Source: Paenibacillus arenosi
GTDB taxonomy: Bacteria > Bacillota > Bacilli > Paenibacillales > Paenibacillaceae
Direction of reading: 5' to 3'
DNA length: 64,000 bases
Assembly (NCBI RefSeq): GCF_014841135.1
Contig: NZ_JACYTN010000001.1
Span: 248,001-312,000 of the forward strand
Below the pieces are notes generated by a model. It was given only the letters and a program-made list of their open reading frames with translations. It had not been told where the DNA came from and did not search any database. Position 1 is the stretch's first letter. The number at the start of each line of letters is the position of its first letter. This document shows positions 8,979 through 17,457 of the stretch, piece after piece. The translations under genes and the position numbers were made by a program.

Positions 8979-9401
8979 ATGTATCTGATTGCACAGAAAA
9001 ATATACAGGTGTTAAAGCAATTAAAAGAAATTTTTACACAGTTAGAGGACTTGTACGAATCCGAGCAAAATTTATCCGTAACAACGCAGCATACAATCAA
9101 AATAACAGAGTTCTGCTCAAAATTAACTGCAGTTCTTCATTCTTGCAGGCTGGAGGACTTGAGAGTCATATATGCAGTATGTTCTATAGGAAATCATGAA
9201 AGAGGAGAAAAACATTATTATGCTAATAATACGATAGAAATTATCGAATTAGAGCTCAGTGAAAGTGAAGAGGAACTACTAAAGAAGCATAGTAAGTATA
9301 TTGAATTTCTTAATGAAGAAGAGTTGAGCGATTTTTTCTTATCCAGAGTAAAATTAACTCAAGATTTAAATGAAGGAATGAAAATCTTGAAATTAATATA
9401 G
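8979..9401 (+). CDS. Hypothetical protein, small
   Basis: A 140-residue acidic, Leu- and Glu-rich protein, probably helical (ESEEELLKKHSKYIEFLNEEEL). No signal peptide or membrane segment is present and I recognise no family. The start at 8979 is chosen because AAGGAG lies about 11 bases upstream. A competing frame at 8924-9199 has no such site and overlaps this one. It ends 13 bases before the next small gene and is probably co-transcribed with it. A toxin-immunity or antitoxin-like pair would fit the sizes, but nothing in the sequence shows it. Confidence 0.6.
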   Translation: MYLIAQKNIQVLKQLKEIFTQLEDLYESEQNLSVTTQHTIKITEFCSKLTAVLHSCRLEDLRVIYAVCSIGNHERGEKHYYANNTIEIIELELSESEEELLKKHSKYIEFLNEEELSDFFLSRVKLTQDLNEGMKILKLI

Positions 9402-9414
9402 AGGTGGTAGATGT

Positions 9415-9723
9415 ATGATTGTTTCGATCTTTATTCAAGATACTCCCTTCTTCTATGACGTAATAGATGAAGTGGGGAATAATCTATATGCATTGCAACT
9501 TGAGTTTGAAACATGGCTTAGTGAAATTGAGGGGAATCATCCATTTAAAAAATATACAGAAATTATTGAAAGCAACGGAGAAGTGTCATTTGCTGGCTAT
9601 ATAAATATATATGGACCAGATGCTTTTATTGGATGGGTTAATGTTGAAAAATATGGTGAGAAAGTCGCAGTTAAAATCAAAAATGATACCCATCTAACAC
9701 CTGCAGTAACCATTCATTTTTGA
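9415..9723 (+). CDS. Hypothetical protein, small
   Basis: A 102-residue acidic protein with many aromatic residues (FFYDVIDEVGNNLYALQLEFETW, GYINIYGPDAFIGWVN in parts), suggesting a compact beta-rich or mixed fold. It starts at an ATG behind GAGGTGG, 13 bases after the preceding gene. I recognise no family. Contact-dependent or polymorphic-toxin immunity proteins often look like this, but that is only a resemblance in size and composition. Confidence 0.6.
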   Translation: MIVSIFIQDTPFFYDVIDEVGNNLYALQLEFETWLSEIEGNHPFKKYTEIIESNGEVSFAGYINIYGPDAFIGWVNVEKYGEKVAVKIKNDTHLTPAVTIHF

Positions 9724-9779
9724 AAAATAAATGACTTATAATCGAACAGCATTTTCACATCCAACTGGAAAACAAAGAT

Positions 9780-9923
9780 ATGGAAGAAACACTGACCATG
9801 ATTCAATATACGGATTTCACTACATATAAACATTTAGAGAAAAAAGAACGTATGAGTATCGGTCAGGTCGCAGAAATAATAAGGCACTTACCAATAAGTT
9901 GGTGGAAGCAGCGAGAAATATAG
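9780..9923 (+). other. Short open frame, possible gene remnant
   Basis: A frame open from about 9736, with an ATG at 9780, encodes about 47 residues that include KHLEKKERMSIGQVAEIIRH. The ribosome binding site is weak. It may be the tail of a decayed gene between the small pair and the peptidase gene. I recognise no family. Confidence 0.2.
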
Positions 9924-9961
9924 TATAATTTTTCTATATTTCAACTAGAGAGGTGCGTTAA

Positions 9962-11179
9962 GTGAATAAAACGGTTCTGAGTAATGGAATGACGATCATT
10001 ACAAATAAAGTCTCTTCGAAAATTGTAGCCTTGGAGTATGTCGTTCAAGTAGGAGCGTTTCACGAAGAAGGATATCCCTTTGGTATTTCTCATTTTCTAG
10101 AGCATATGATGCTCAACGGGACAACTAGTAGAAGTAAAGAAGATATATTTAACACGATCCAGTACCTTGGTGGGGACATTGATGCCAACACATCCTTTTA
10201 TAGTACAAACTATCAGTGTACAATCATGAAGAAATTTTGGAAAGACGGGTTAGAAATGGTTTCAGACATTGTTTGGAATGCGGCAGTGCCAGAAGGTGAG
10301 ATTGAGAAAGAAAGAAAAGTCATTGAACAGGAAATCAAAATGCTGTCTGATGATCCGATAAATCATTTACAAGAAGGTATCTTTGCAAACTTATTTAAAG
10401 ATAATCCTGAAAAGTACACCGTAATCGGTACGGTTGATTCAATAAGTGGTATTAACAAGACTAGACTTGATGCGTACAGAGCACAATTTTATACACCTGA
10501 TCGAGTAGCACTTGTTGTTTCGGGAGATATCGAGCATAGCGAGATTGTTTCTTTTTTTGATAACTATGATATACAAGCTTCAAGCAAACACATTGAAGAA
10601 CTTCTTCCTGAAGCTGTTAACACATTAGGTTCAGAAACCTATGCCATTCGTAGTGATTTTGACCAAGGATACTTTTCATGTGCAATGATTGCTCCATCAC
10701 GACAAAGTGAAGATTATTATGCTTTTCAGTTAATCATTAATTTGCTATCGGAAGGACTTTCTTCGAGACTGTATAGAAAGCTAAGGGAAGAATTAGGATT
10801 ACTATATGGACTAGGCATGCAGTATTTAGAGCTCAAAGATAATGGGCTGGGTTTGTTTATTGCAATCACAGCTGCTGAAAATTTTGCGGAAGTAAAAGCT
10901 AATTTTATTGAGGAACTGAACAAATTAAAGGAGCAACTGATCAGTGACTATGAATTGCAACAAATTAAAAATGTAGCTACCTATCACTTGTATAGTGTTT
11001 CCGAATCGATGGCTGATTTAAATGAAAAAATAGTTACAGATCATATGTTTGCAGAGATTGAAGACATTGAAGATACTATTCAGACGATATCATCTATTAC
11101 AGCTAACGATATTATGAACTGTGCAAATAGATATTTTGTAAAAAGTAACTATATGTTTGTCGAAATGATACCTGAGTAA
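9962..11179 (+). CDS. M16 family zinc metallopeptidase
   Basis: A 405-residue protein with the inverted zinc motif HFLEH at about residues 42-46 (HxxEH: two His ligands and the catalytic Glu). The third ligand Glu lies downstream in VIEQEIKML. The second half carries the usual inactive M16 C-terminal domain, including GLSSRLYRKLREELGLLY with the R/Y pair typical of the family. The length matches the short bacterial processing-peptidase type (YmxG/MPP-like). No signal peptide is present, so it acts in the cytoplasm or with an exporter. It starts with GTG behind GAGAGGTG. The nearest upstream genes are two small unknown proteins, and a role in maturing a peptide is possible but unproven. A terminator follows. 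Confidence 0.9.
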   Translation: MNKTVLSNGMTIITNKVSSKIVALEYVVQVGAFHEEGYPFGISHFLEHMMLNGTTSRSKEDIFNTIQYLGGDIDANTSFYSTNYQCTIMKKFWKDGLEMVSDIVWNAAVPEGEIEKERKVIEQEIKMLSDDPINHLQEGIFANLFKDNPEKYTVIGTVDSISGINKTRLDAYRAQFYTPDRVALVVSGDIEHSEIVSFFDNYDIQASSKHIEELLPEAVNTLGSETYAIRSDFDQGYFSCAMIAPSRQSEDYYAFQLIINLLSEGLSSRLYRKLREELGLLYGLGMQYLELKDNGLGLFIAITAAENFAEVKANFIEELNKLKEQLISDYELQQIKNVATYHLYSVSESMADLNEKIVTDHMFAEIEDIEDTIQTISSITANDIMNCANRYFVKSNYMFVEMIPE

Positions 11180-11240
11180 TATGCTTGAATCTACGATTAT
11201 AGTTAGCATTATGAATATTATTTATTGTTGATACAGGGTG

Positions 11241-11275
11241 AAAAGGCGACTTATTCCGAGTCGTCTTTTCTGTCT
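11241..11275 (+). terminator. Rho-independent terminator after the M16 gene
   Basis: AAAAGGCGACT (11241-11251) pairs with AGTCGTCTTTT (11259-11269) over 11 bp with one G-U pair and a 7-base loop, followed by CTGTCTTT. Confidence 0.75.
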
Positions 11276-11288
11276 TTCCATACATTTA

Positions 11289-11305
11289 TGACAAAGGTGA
11301 CAAAA
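11289..11305. promoter_or_regulatory. Direct repeat TGACAAA upstream of the ABC operon
   Basis: TGACAAA occurs at 11289-11295 and again at 11298-11304, nine bases apart start to start and about 100 bases before the transporter gene. A response-regulator site is conceivable because BceAB operons are normally controlled by a two-component system. The repeat is short and may be chance. Confidence 0.25.
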
Positions 11306-11399
11306 TGGTAAGGTAGCCGTCACGCTATTCTATGGTTGGTCACTTTAAATTCCTGCACAATAGAGACAACAGCAAAACAAAGTGTAGGGGGATTTACAA

Positions 11400-12158
11400 A
11401 TGCAAGCACCTGTCGTTGACATTCAAGATGTTAAAAAAGTATATGGAAAATCAGGCACGAATCAATCGTATGCATTGAAGGGCGTATCATTCTCGATTCA
11501 AGAAGGCGAATTTGTCGGTATTATGGGACCTTCGGGTTCAGGTAAGACGACACTGTTGAACGTTATTTCGACGTTAGATAAAGCGTCCGACGGCGTTATC
11601 AAGATTGCAGGCACAGATATTAGCCAAATGAAATCAGGACAGCTAGCGGACTTCCGTTCACAGAAGCTGGGCTTTATTTTCCAAGATTTCAACCTCATTG
11701 AGAATTTGACGGTCTATGAAAATATTGCGCTGCCGTTGTCTTTGCAAGGTGTTCCATCTCGCAAGATTGGACCTAGCGTTAACAAGGTAGCGGCAACACT
11801 AGGCATTGCTGAACTATTGCAAAAATATCCTGCGGAGTTGTCAGGCGGTCAGAAGCAGCGTACAGCAGCAGCGCGTGCACTTGTTCATGAGCCAGCGATC
11901 ATTCTCGGCGATGAGCCAACAGGGGCGCTCGATTCCAAAAATGCGACGAGCTTGCTCGAAGCAATGACGAATCTCAATGAGCAGCATGGCGTGTCCATTA
12001 TGATGGTAACGCATGATGCATTTAGCGCGAGCTACTGTCAGCGTATTCTGTTCATCCAAGACGGAGAGTTATACAAAGAAATTCGACGCACCTCTACTCG
12101 TGAGGTATTTTACCGCGAAATTCTAGATGTACTTGCCGACTTGGGCACGCAAAAATGA
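11400..12158 (+). CDS. BceA-type ABC transporter ATP-binding protein
   Basis: A 252-residue ATPase. Walker A is GPSGSGKT (about residues 41-48), the signature is LSGGQKQR (about 142-149), and Walker B runs AIILGDEPTGALD, followed by the H-loop MMVTHD. The EPTGALD form and the C-terminal extension (LYKEIRRTSTREVFYREIL) are typical of the BceA/MacB-like class. These act with a ten-helix FtsX-type permease in sensing and detoxifying cell-wall-active peptides. It starts behind AGGGGG and is followed 19 bases after its stop by the permease gene. No histidine kinase or response regulator gene lies in this window, which is unusual for the family. Confidence 0.9.
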   Translation: MQAPVVDIQDVKKVYGKSGTNQSYALKGVSFSIQEGEFVGIMGPSGSGKTTLLNVISTLDKASDGVIKIAGTDISQMKSGQLADFRSQKLGFIFQDFNLIENLTVYENIALPLSLQGVPSRKIGPSVNKVAATLGIAELLQKYPAELSGGQKQRTAAARALVHEPAIILGDEPTGALDSKNATSLLEAMTNLNEQHGVSIMMVTHDAFSASYCQRILFIQDGELYKEIRRTSTREVFYREILDVLADLGTQK

Positions 12159-12177
12159 CAACAAAGGATGGTTACAC

Positions 12178-13983
12178 ATGTTAGTTAAACTTTCGATGTC
12201 GGGGCTGAAAAGTAAGCTCAAAGATTATTTGGTGCTGCTCGTCGGTCTTGTCATATCGGTTTCGATCTTCTATATGTTCCAGACGCTAGCGTTAAATAAA
12301 GCGTTTATTGAATCTAACTCCATCATTAGCAGCATTCAGTTTGTATTCCATGCAGGTTCTGTGCTGTTAGCGATCATTACGTTTTTCTATATATTGTACG
12401 CGAACTCGTTCCTGATGACCTTGCGACAGAAAGAATTCGGTATGTATATGATGCTAGGGGCCAAGAAGCACAAAATTATGATGCTTATGTTCCTAGAAAC
12501 GATGATTCTTGGTATTGTATCTTTAGTTATCGGTAATGCAATCGGGATAGGCTTGGCACAAGGTGTTGGCCAATTGCTGATGAAGCAGCTGGAGTTTACA
12601 GCTGGCGGCTATGAGGCGTTCTATATGCCATCGCTGCAAATTACGTGTCTGTTCTTCTTAGTGCTGTTTATTTTATCTGCAATCATGAATACATTGAAAT
12701 TGTCACGTATATCGGTGCTACAGCTTGTACATGCGGAATCGCATACCGATCGCCCTGCTGTAAAAGGGATAATGACAGTAGTGACGGCTGTTCTGTCGAT
12801 TATATTGCTGGCTATCGGGTATTGGGCCATGTTCAATATGGAGACGTTGGCGCAGCTAGGCATTATTATTTCATTAATTACGACGACTTCAGGGACGTAT
12901 TTGTTGTTTATGACGTTCCTGCCGCTTATGATAGGTAGATTGAAAAAGAATAAGAAAAGAAATGAAAAAGGTCTTAATTCGTTTACGTATGCGCAGCTCA
13001 GCTTCCGTGTAAATAGCTTAACAAAAGTGCTAGCTACCGTAGCGATGCTGATTGCACTAGGTGCAGGTGCGATAACGGCGGGAATGGGATTCCAAAACAA
13101 TGTAATGGTGACGGTAAATGGCTTCACACCATATGACATGGTCATTCATCAGCCGACTGAGCAGGAGAAGGCAGTCATTGATACGATTACATTTACAAGC
13201 AAGCAGCAGTACCGCTATAAAGTAGATAAGAAATACGTATATTATGTAAAAACAGACTTGGAGCAGCATCCTCCATTCGCTCCATATGGAGTAGGAAGAG
13301 ACAGCTTTGGTCAGTACAAGCCTATAACTGAAGCAATCTCAACAGGCGTTGTGGAAAGCGACAATTGGAATGACGCACTTCGATTGATTCAACCCCATTA
13401 TTTGTATCGAGAGCAACAGGTACAAATTGTGGATGAACAGAAGTACAATCAGCTTCAAGCGGAGCAAAGCAGTGTAATTGTAGGTGTATCTGATGATTTC
13501 CTTGCCCACAAAGAGAAGTGGGCACAGCTGGATAAGATGCAGGCAGCTAAATATAATCTTTCGGAGATGGTATTGAGTAGTAAATATGCATCCTACCATA
13601 TGATGCACGGCTTCTCCAGCGGAACCGTATTTATGGGCTTCTTCTTAGGAATTGCGTTCTTAGCGATGATGGCGAGCAGCTTGATGTTCAAAATATTGTC
13701 CGGTGCAACGAAAGATATTAGTCGCTATCAAATGCTGCACAAAATCGGTGTGCGTCGCGAACGACTAGTACGTTCGATTTATAAAGAACAGTTCTTAGTA
13801 TTCTTGTTCCCAGCGATCATTGGTATTGCCCATGTTGTACTCGGCATGAAGATGTTCTCATTCATATTGCATAATCCATACGATCGCATTTGGGTGCCGC
13901 TGACGATATTTGTAGTTATATACGCAGCTTATTATTTCATCACGGTTCAAATGTACAAGCGTATTGTTCTTTCGTCTAAATAG
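12178..13983 (+). CDS. BceB-type ABC transporter permease (FtsX family)
   Basis: A 601-residue membrane protein starting MLVKLSMSGLKSKLKDY. I chose the ATG at 12178 because AAAGGATGG lies just upstream; the frame opens earlier, inside the end of the ATPase gene. Hydrophobic segments occur in the order expected for BceB-like permeases: one N-terminal, a group at about residues 55-310 with the FGMYMMLGAKKHKI coupling loop, a large extracellular domain at about 310-490, and a last group with a second coupling loop (MLHKIGVRRERLV). With the preceding ATPase it should form a transporter that protects against, or senses, peptide antibiotics. Confidence 0.88.
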   Translation: MLVKLSMSGLKSKLKDYLVLLVGLVISVSIFYMFQTLALNKAFIESNSIISSIQFVFHAGSVLLAIITFFYILYANSFLMTLRQKEFGMYMMLGAKKHKIMMLMFLETMILGIVSLVIGNAIGIGLAQGVGQLLMKQLEFTAGGYEAFYMPSLQITCLFFLVLFILSAIMNTLKLSRISVLQLVHAESHTDRPAVKGIMTVVTAVLSIILLAIGYWAMFNMETLAQLGIIISLITTTSGTYLLFMTFLPLMIGRLKKNKKRNEKGLNSFTYAQLSFRVNSLTKVLATVAMLIALGAGAITAGMGFQNNVMVTVNGFTPYDMVIHQPTEQEKAVIDTITFTSKQQYRYKVDKKYVYYVKTDLEQHPPFAPYGVGRDSFGQYKPITEAISTGVVESDNWNDALRLIQPHYLYREQQVQIVDEQKYNQLQAEQSSVIVGVSDDFLAHKEKWAQLDKMQAAKYNLSEMVLSSKYASYHMMHGFSSGTVFMGFFLGIAFLAMMASSLMFKILSGATKDISRYQMLHKIGVRRERLVRSIYKEQFLVFLFPAIIGIAHVVLGMKMFSFILHNPYDRIWVPLTIFVVIYAAYYFITVQMYKRIVLSSK

Positions 13984-14014
13984 AATTTAACAACGAGATG
14001 AGGCATAGAGAAGG

Positions 14015-14380
14015 ATGAAGAAAAAGAGTATCACGATTATGCTACTAGTTGTTCTTGTATCGGTCTTGATGGCAGGATGCAACATCAAAACACTTGGTGC
14101 AGATGAGTACTATGTACAAATCAAAGGCGAGGGTAAGATGGAACAAGGATACCGTTATTATACGCTAAACGGCTATAATTCTGACGGTGATGAGAAAGAA
14201 ATTACCTTTATGAGCATGAAGGCAGAGAATAATGGAAAACTCAGAGAAGATGCATATTTGCGTATACTTGCTAAGCCAAAGGATAAAAAAGCAAAACAAA
14301 TGAACGAAGTCATCTCGTATGAAGAGGTGAAAGTGGACGACATCCCAACAAAAGCGAAAGAGAAGCTGGATATTAAGTAA
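14015..14380 (+). CDS. YxeA-family (DUF1093) lipoprotein
   Basis: A 121-residue protein with a lipoprotein signal: KKK, a hydrophobic stretch, then LMAGC (Cys21 as the lipidation site). The mature part (YYVQIKGEGKMEQG, YTLNGYNSDGDEKEITF) matches the YxeA/DUF1093 pattern. These small lipoproteins often follow BceAB-type transporter genes, as here 31 bases downstream of the permease. The exact role is unknown; it may help the transporter at the membrane surface. A terminator-like hairpin follows at 14430. Confidence 0.85.
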   Translation: MKKKSITIMLLVVLVSVLMAGCNIKTLGADEYYVQIKGEGKMEQGYRYYTLNGYNSDGDEKEITFMSMKAENNGKLREDAYLRILAKPKDKKAKQMNEVISYEEVKVDDIPTKAKEKLDIK

Positions 14381-14429
14381 TCGGTTGCTAGCATGTAAAA
14401 CCAGCGATTAGCAACTAAAGTATGAATGG

Positions 14430-14454
14430 GGCAGGCCGAAATGGTCTGCCTTTA
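14430..14454 (+). terminator. Terminator after the BceAB-YxeA operon
   Basis: GGCAGGCC (14430-14437) pairs with GGTCTGCC (14443-14450) around a short loop and is followed by TTTAG. The T-tract is short, so strength is uncertain. Confidence 0.5.
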
Positions 14455-14486
14455 GCTGTTGTATGCTGCTCCCTTAGTTACGATGC

Positions 14487-14909
14487 TCAAATGCTCTTGT
14501 TAGGGTAGTGTCCTGGTTCTATAGGAGTGGGCAAATGTAAATAACGTTTCAATAACGTAGTCACTTCGGTGCGGAGTAGTCCGCGCAGTAGGTAGAAGGA
14601 GTGCTCGTAGCCTTGCACGACATATTGTACACGTACGCCATGCGGTTGGCGCTCTTCCTTTAGCACCTTAATGCCTGAACGGCGAAATTGAGTACGAATA
14701 CGGGATAAATCGGCATTGACTTCATCCTGAGCACGGCATAAGGATTCCATATACACATGCGCCATTTTCAAAGTGGAACTTCCAATATGGGCGATGTCGC
14801 GTTCCAGCACATCCAAGACCAGCGCGGAAATAATATACTGCTTTACCGCTATCTTATGTTCGGTGCGATGTGGAGCAGTCGCTTGAGGCTGGGGAGCTTG
14901 ATTGGCCAA
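14487..14909 (-). CDS. Conserved-looking hypothetical protein
   Basis: A 140-residue protein with a low-complexity start (NQAPQPQATAPHRTEHK) and then a helical body (YIISALVLDVLERDIAHI). A central part reads IRTQFRRSGIKVLKEERQ, followed by YVVQGYEHSFYLLRGLLRTEV. The plan resembles YhjD-like spore-forming-bacterium proteins as I remember them, though I cannot confirm this. It is transcribed alone, opposite to its neighbours, with ATG at 14909 behind GAGAGGATG. Confidence 0.6.
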   Translation of the reverse strand: MANQAPQPQATAPHRTEHKIAVKQYIISALVLDVLERDIAHIGSSTLKMAHVYMESLCRAQDEVNADLSRIRTQFRRSGIKVLKEERQPHGVRVQYVVQGYEHSFYLLRGLLRTEVTTLLKRYLHLPTPIEPGHYPNKSI

Positions 14910-15073
14910 CTTATTTCATCCTCTCTAATAGGGGATATAAAATTAATGCGAACTAATGTTCTTATTTATATCCAATATACCGAACGGATATTCGTTTAGC
15001 AATAGAAAGTTCATATGGTTATAATTGGATTGACGCAAATGAATTCGGATGCGTTACCCTTATAGAAGGGAAT

Positions 15074-15409
15074 ATGAGCAATGTAACACATAATCAACAG
15101 ACAGAGACAAAGGATGAGAAAGAAATGAACAACGTACAATTCCAATTACAATCGCAAGAAGGGGACACGGCTGTTTATCTATTTCAGACGATGAATCATG
15201 ACCATAAGCAAGTAGAAGGAATGTTTGAAGTCAATCTTCCCGCTTACTGCAAGCTGAGTGAAGAGGGAGTAGAAGATGCGGAGCAGCAGGCTATTTATTG
15301 GTTGACGCCGATTCAGTCGGATGAGCAGTATTGGAGCGGGATGAAAGTCTTTTTCCGCGTGTATAAACATTATCTAGAGCATCGTGCATACATAGGCAGC
15401 AGCGAGTAA
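15074..15409 (+). CDS. Hypothetical protein
   Basis: A 111-residue acidic soluble protein (VQFQLQSQEGDTAVYLFQ, GMFEVNLPAYCKL). The ATG at 15074 has AGAAGGGAAT six bases upstream; a second in-frame ATG at 15125 is possible. I recognise no family. It lies between divergent neighbours and before a Crp/Fnr regulator, with no sign of shared function. Confidence 0.55.
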   Translation: MSNVTHNQQTETKDEKEMNNVQFQLQSQEGDTAVYLFQTMNHDHKQVEGMFEVNLPAYCKLSEEGVEDAEQQAIYWLTPIQSDEQYWSGMKVFFRVYKHYLEHRAYIGSSE

Positions 15410-15496
15410 AGGGCACTCCCATATATGCTTCAATTCCATATTACGTATGGTAACGTATGAAATCGATAATTCAGTGGATGGAAAGGAGGGGGGCGC

Positions 15497-16006
15497 TTGC
15501 GACTAACGTTGCATAGAGGAGAAGTGTTATTTCGGCAAGGAGATCCAGGAACGTATTTATATCGAATTGTGAGCGGCGTGTTCAAAGTAACTCGGCTGCA
15601 TGAGAATGGCAATATTTTATTGTTCAATTTATTGTTTCCTGGAGAAATCGTACCCCATCATTCCTTGCTATCAGCGAAAGATTGTCATGGTACGGCTACT
15701 GCGCTCACGACAAGTGAGGTAGAGCGCATACCAGCCGACGACTGGTATGCGGAGATTGCTATGCAGCCGGAGAAGGCGATTGAAGTAGGCAGAGTATTGC
15801 AGGATAAGCTGCGCTTTATGCAGCAGCGCATCGATCATTTGACGATCGGTTCGCCAGCCGAGAGGCTGAAGCTGCTACAGCAGTCGTTAAGCGGCTATAC
15901 CGAGCAGCGACCGCTCACCGACATTTTGACACAAGAAGAAATTGGACAGTTTATCGGTGTTCGGCGGGAAACGATTAATCGTTTGTTACGAAATGAATTG
16001 GAATAA
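15497..16006 (+). CDS. Crp/Fnr-family transcription regulator
   Basis: A 169-residue protein with an N-terminal cNMP-binding-type beta roll (LHRGEVLFRQGDPGTYLYRIVSGVFKV at about residues 4-30), a long dimer helix (VLQDKLRFMQQRIDHLTI) and a C-terminal winged helix. The recognition helix is IGQFIGVRRETINRLLRNE. It is shorter than typical Crp (about 210 residues) and has no N-terminal cysteine cluster, so it is not an Fnr-type Fe-S sensor. It starts with TTG behind AAGGAGGGGGG. The ligand and targets are unknown. It converges on the MFS gene that ends 26 bases away. Confidence 0.85.
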   Translation: MRLTLHRGEVLFRQGDPGTYLYRIVSGVFKVTRLHENGNILLFNLLFPGEIVPHHSLLSAKDCHGTATALTTSEVERIPADDWYAEIAMQPEKAIEVGRVLQDKLRFMQQRIDHLTIGSPAERLKLLQQSLSGYTEQRPLTDILTQEEIGQFIGVRRETINRLLRNELE

Positions 16007-16031
16007 TGCAATATCATGATTATACAAAGGG

Positions 16032-17228
16032 TTAGGCTGAAGGCGCATGATGGGCATGTGTGGATTTGTTGTTTACCATCACATAAATCATGATGATCAT
16101 GGATAACGTAATCAAACCAGCGGGAATCCAGAAGATGTTCGGTGTAACGCCGTTAATAAACAGCGGCAAATGATAGCCGATAAGGGTGGCCGTTTGTGAG
16201 ATGAAAATGTACAGGCTGGCACCGAATCCTGCTCGATGAACGAACATGCGCTGCACATAGCCCATGCCAACGCCATATAGAACAGATACAAAGACAGAGT
16301 ATATCGGCTGTACAACAAAGAACATCGTCAATGAATGGCTCCAGCTATATACGATGTAGGTCACAAGTGCAAACATACTTCCGAGCAAAATAACAGGCTT
16401 ATATCCGTACTTTGCAGCCCAATAGCCGGCCGCTGTCATAAACAGCAGTTCGAACACCGCTTGAATACTCCACATATAAGACATGAGGCGCGGCTCACCG
16501 AATAGTTCATGGACGACGAGCGGCAAATACAAGCCTCGAATGGCATCCGAACAGCTTAACAGTAAAATGGCGAGCAGCATGAGCAGCGAAAATGGCTCGG
16601 TTGCAGTGGAACGAACTTGCTGGGCGGAGCTGTCTGTTGTCACTTCTTGATAGAAGAGCAGCAGCAAGCAAAGTGCAGCATATCCCGCAAGATTTCCCCA
16701 CAGGACCCCTTGGAAAGTTGCAAGCAAATACAGATTGGCACCTAGCAGCAGGCCGCTGAAGAAACCGATGCTATACGTCGCCCGCAGCCATATTTGCGCC
16801 ATTTCTACGATAGTTGGTGCTTTGCTCGTAAAGTGATTGCGTGCCATAGCAAATAATTGCCCGAAAATTAAGCCAGATGGAGATACTGCCAATATCATCC
16901 CAACGAGTGCGGAGGTATAGCTGTCGGCACTCATATATAGGAAGAGCCCCGCCATACAGAGTAGGGATGCTGCAATCGGCAGTCGTTTCTTATGTTTCAT
17001 TTTATCGCTAATGAATCCGACCGAGATCGTTGTTATCATATTTAGAAACAGAGAAATCGCAAAGATAGATGTAATCTCCTCCTTACCAAGCCCAATCGAA
17101 TTTTGCAGGTAAATCGCATTCATTGGCGCTAAAATACCTGTCCCCATTCCATAGAGGAAGAGCGTTAGCAGTAACGTTCGCGCCCCTTGAATATGTACAA
17201 ATGATTTCAAATCCCGCCATACGCGCAT
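16032..17228 (-). CDS. MFS transporter (sugar-efflux/SET-like)
   Basis: A 398-residue protein with 12 hydrophobic segments. The MFS loop between helices 2 and 3 is visible as VGFISDKMKHKKRLP, and helix 1 carries GTGILAPMNAIYLQ. The arrangement resembles the SET/SotB sugar-efflux class or other drug:H+ antiporters. I place the start at the ATG at 17228, behind AAAGGTGGGG; the frame opens 25 codons earlier without a good site. The substrate is unknown. Confidence 0.8.
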   Translation of the reverse strand: MRVWRDLKSFVHIQGARTLLLTLFLYGMGTGILAPMNAIYLQNSIGLGKEEITSIFAISLFLNMITTISVGFISDKMKHKKRLPIAASLLCMAGLFLYMSADSYTSALVGMILAVSPSGLIFGQLFAMARNHFTSKAPTIVEMAQIWLRATYSIGFFSGLLLGANLYLLATFQGVLWGNLAGYAALCLLLLFYQEVTTDSSAQQVRSTATEPFSLLMLLAILLLSCSDAIRGLYLPLVVHELFGEPRLMSYMWSIQAVFELLFMTAAGYWAAKYGYKPVILLGSMFALVTYIVYSWSHSLTMFFVVQPIYSVFVSVLYGVGMGYVQRMFVHRAGFGASLYIFISQTATLIGYHLPLFINGVTPNIFWIPAGLITLSMIIMIYVMVNNKSTHAHHAPSA

Positions 17229-17330
17229 AGCTGCCCCACCTTTCTTATTTCTCCTTATCCGTATTTTAAGGAGCCCATTAACGTTGTGTGATATTTTTAA
17301 CATTTCTCAACAAAAACCCACATTTAGTTC

Positions 17331-17359
17331 TTGCCTTTCTCCTAATTATGCCATAATCT
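17331..17359 (+). promoter_or_regulatory. Sigma-A-type promoter before the DeoR/NosL-like regulator
   Basis: TTGCCT (17331-17336), a 17-base spacer, then TAATCT (17354-17359). It lies about 100 bases before the gene and points to it. Confidence 0.45.
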
Positions 17360-17457
17360 AATTTCAAGCCAATAAATGGATTTGGCTAAATGTCATCAAG
17401 TTAGTTACTCAGGTATGATCTTCTCACTTATGAGGATTGGAGGTGAAATAGTCAACG

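Noticed and set aside
8924-9199. Alternative frame overlapping the small gene at 8979
   Set aside because: It lacks a ribosome binding site, while the frame at 8979 has AAGGAG at good spacing and a longer reading frame.
12621-13145. Long minus-strand frame opposite the BceB gene
   Set aside because: It lies wholly opposite a well-supported permease gene and shows no recognisable family.
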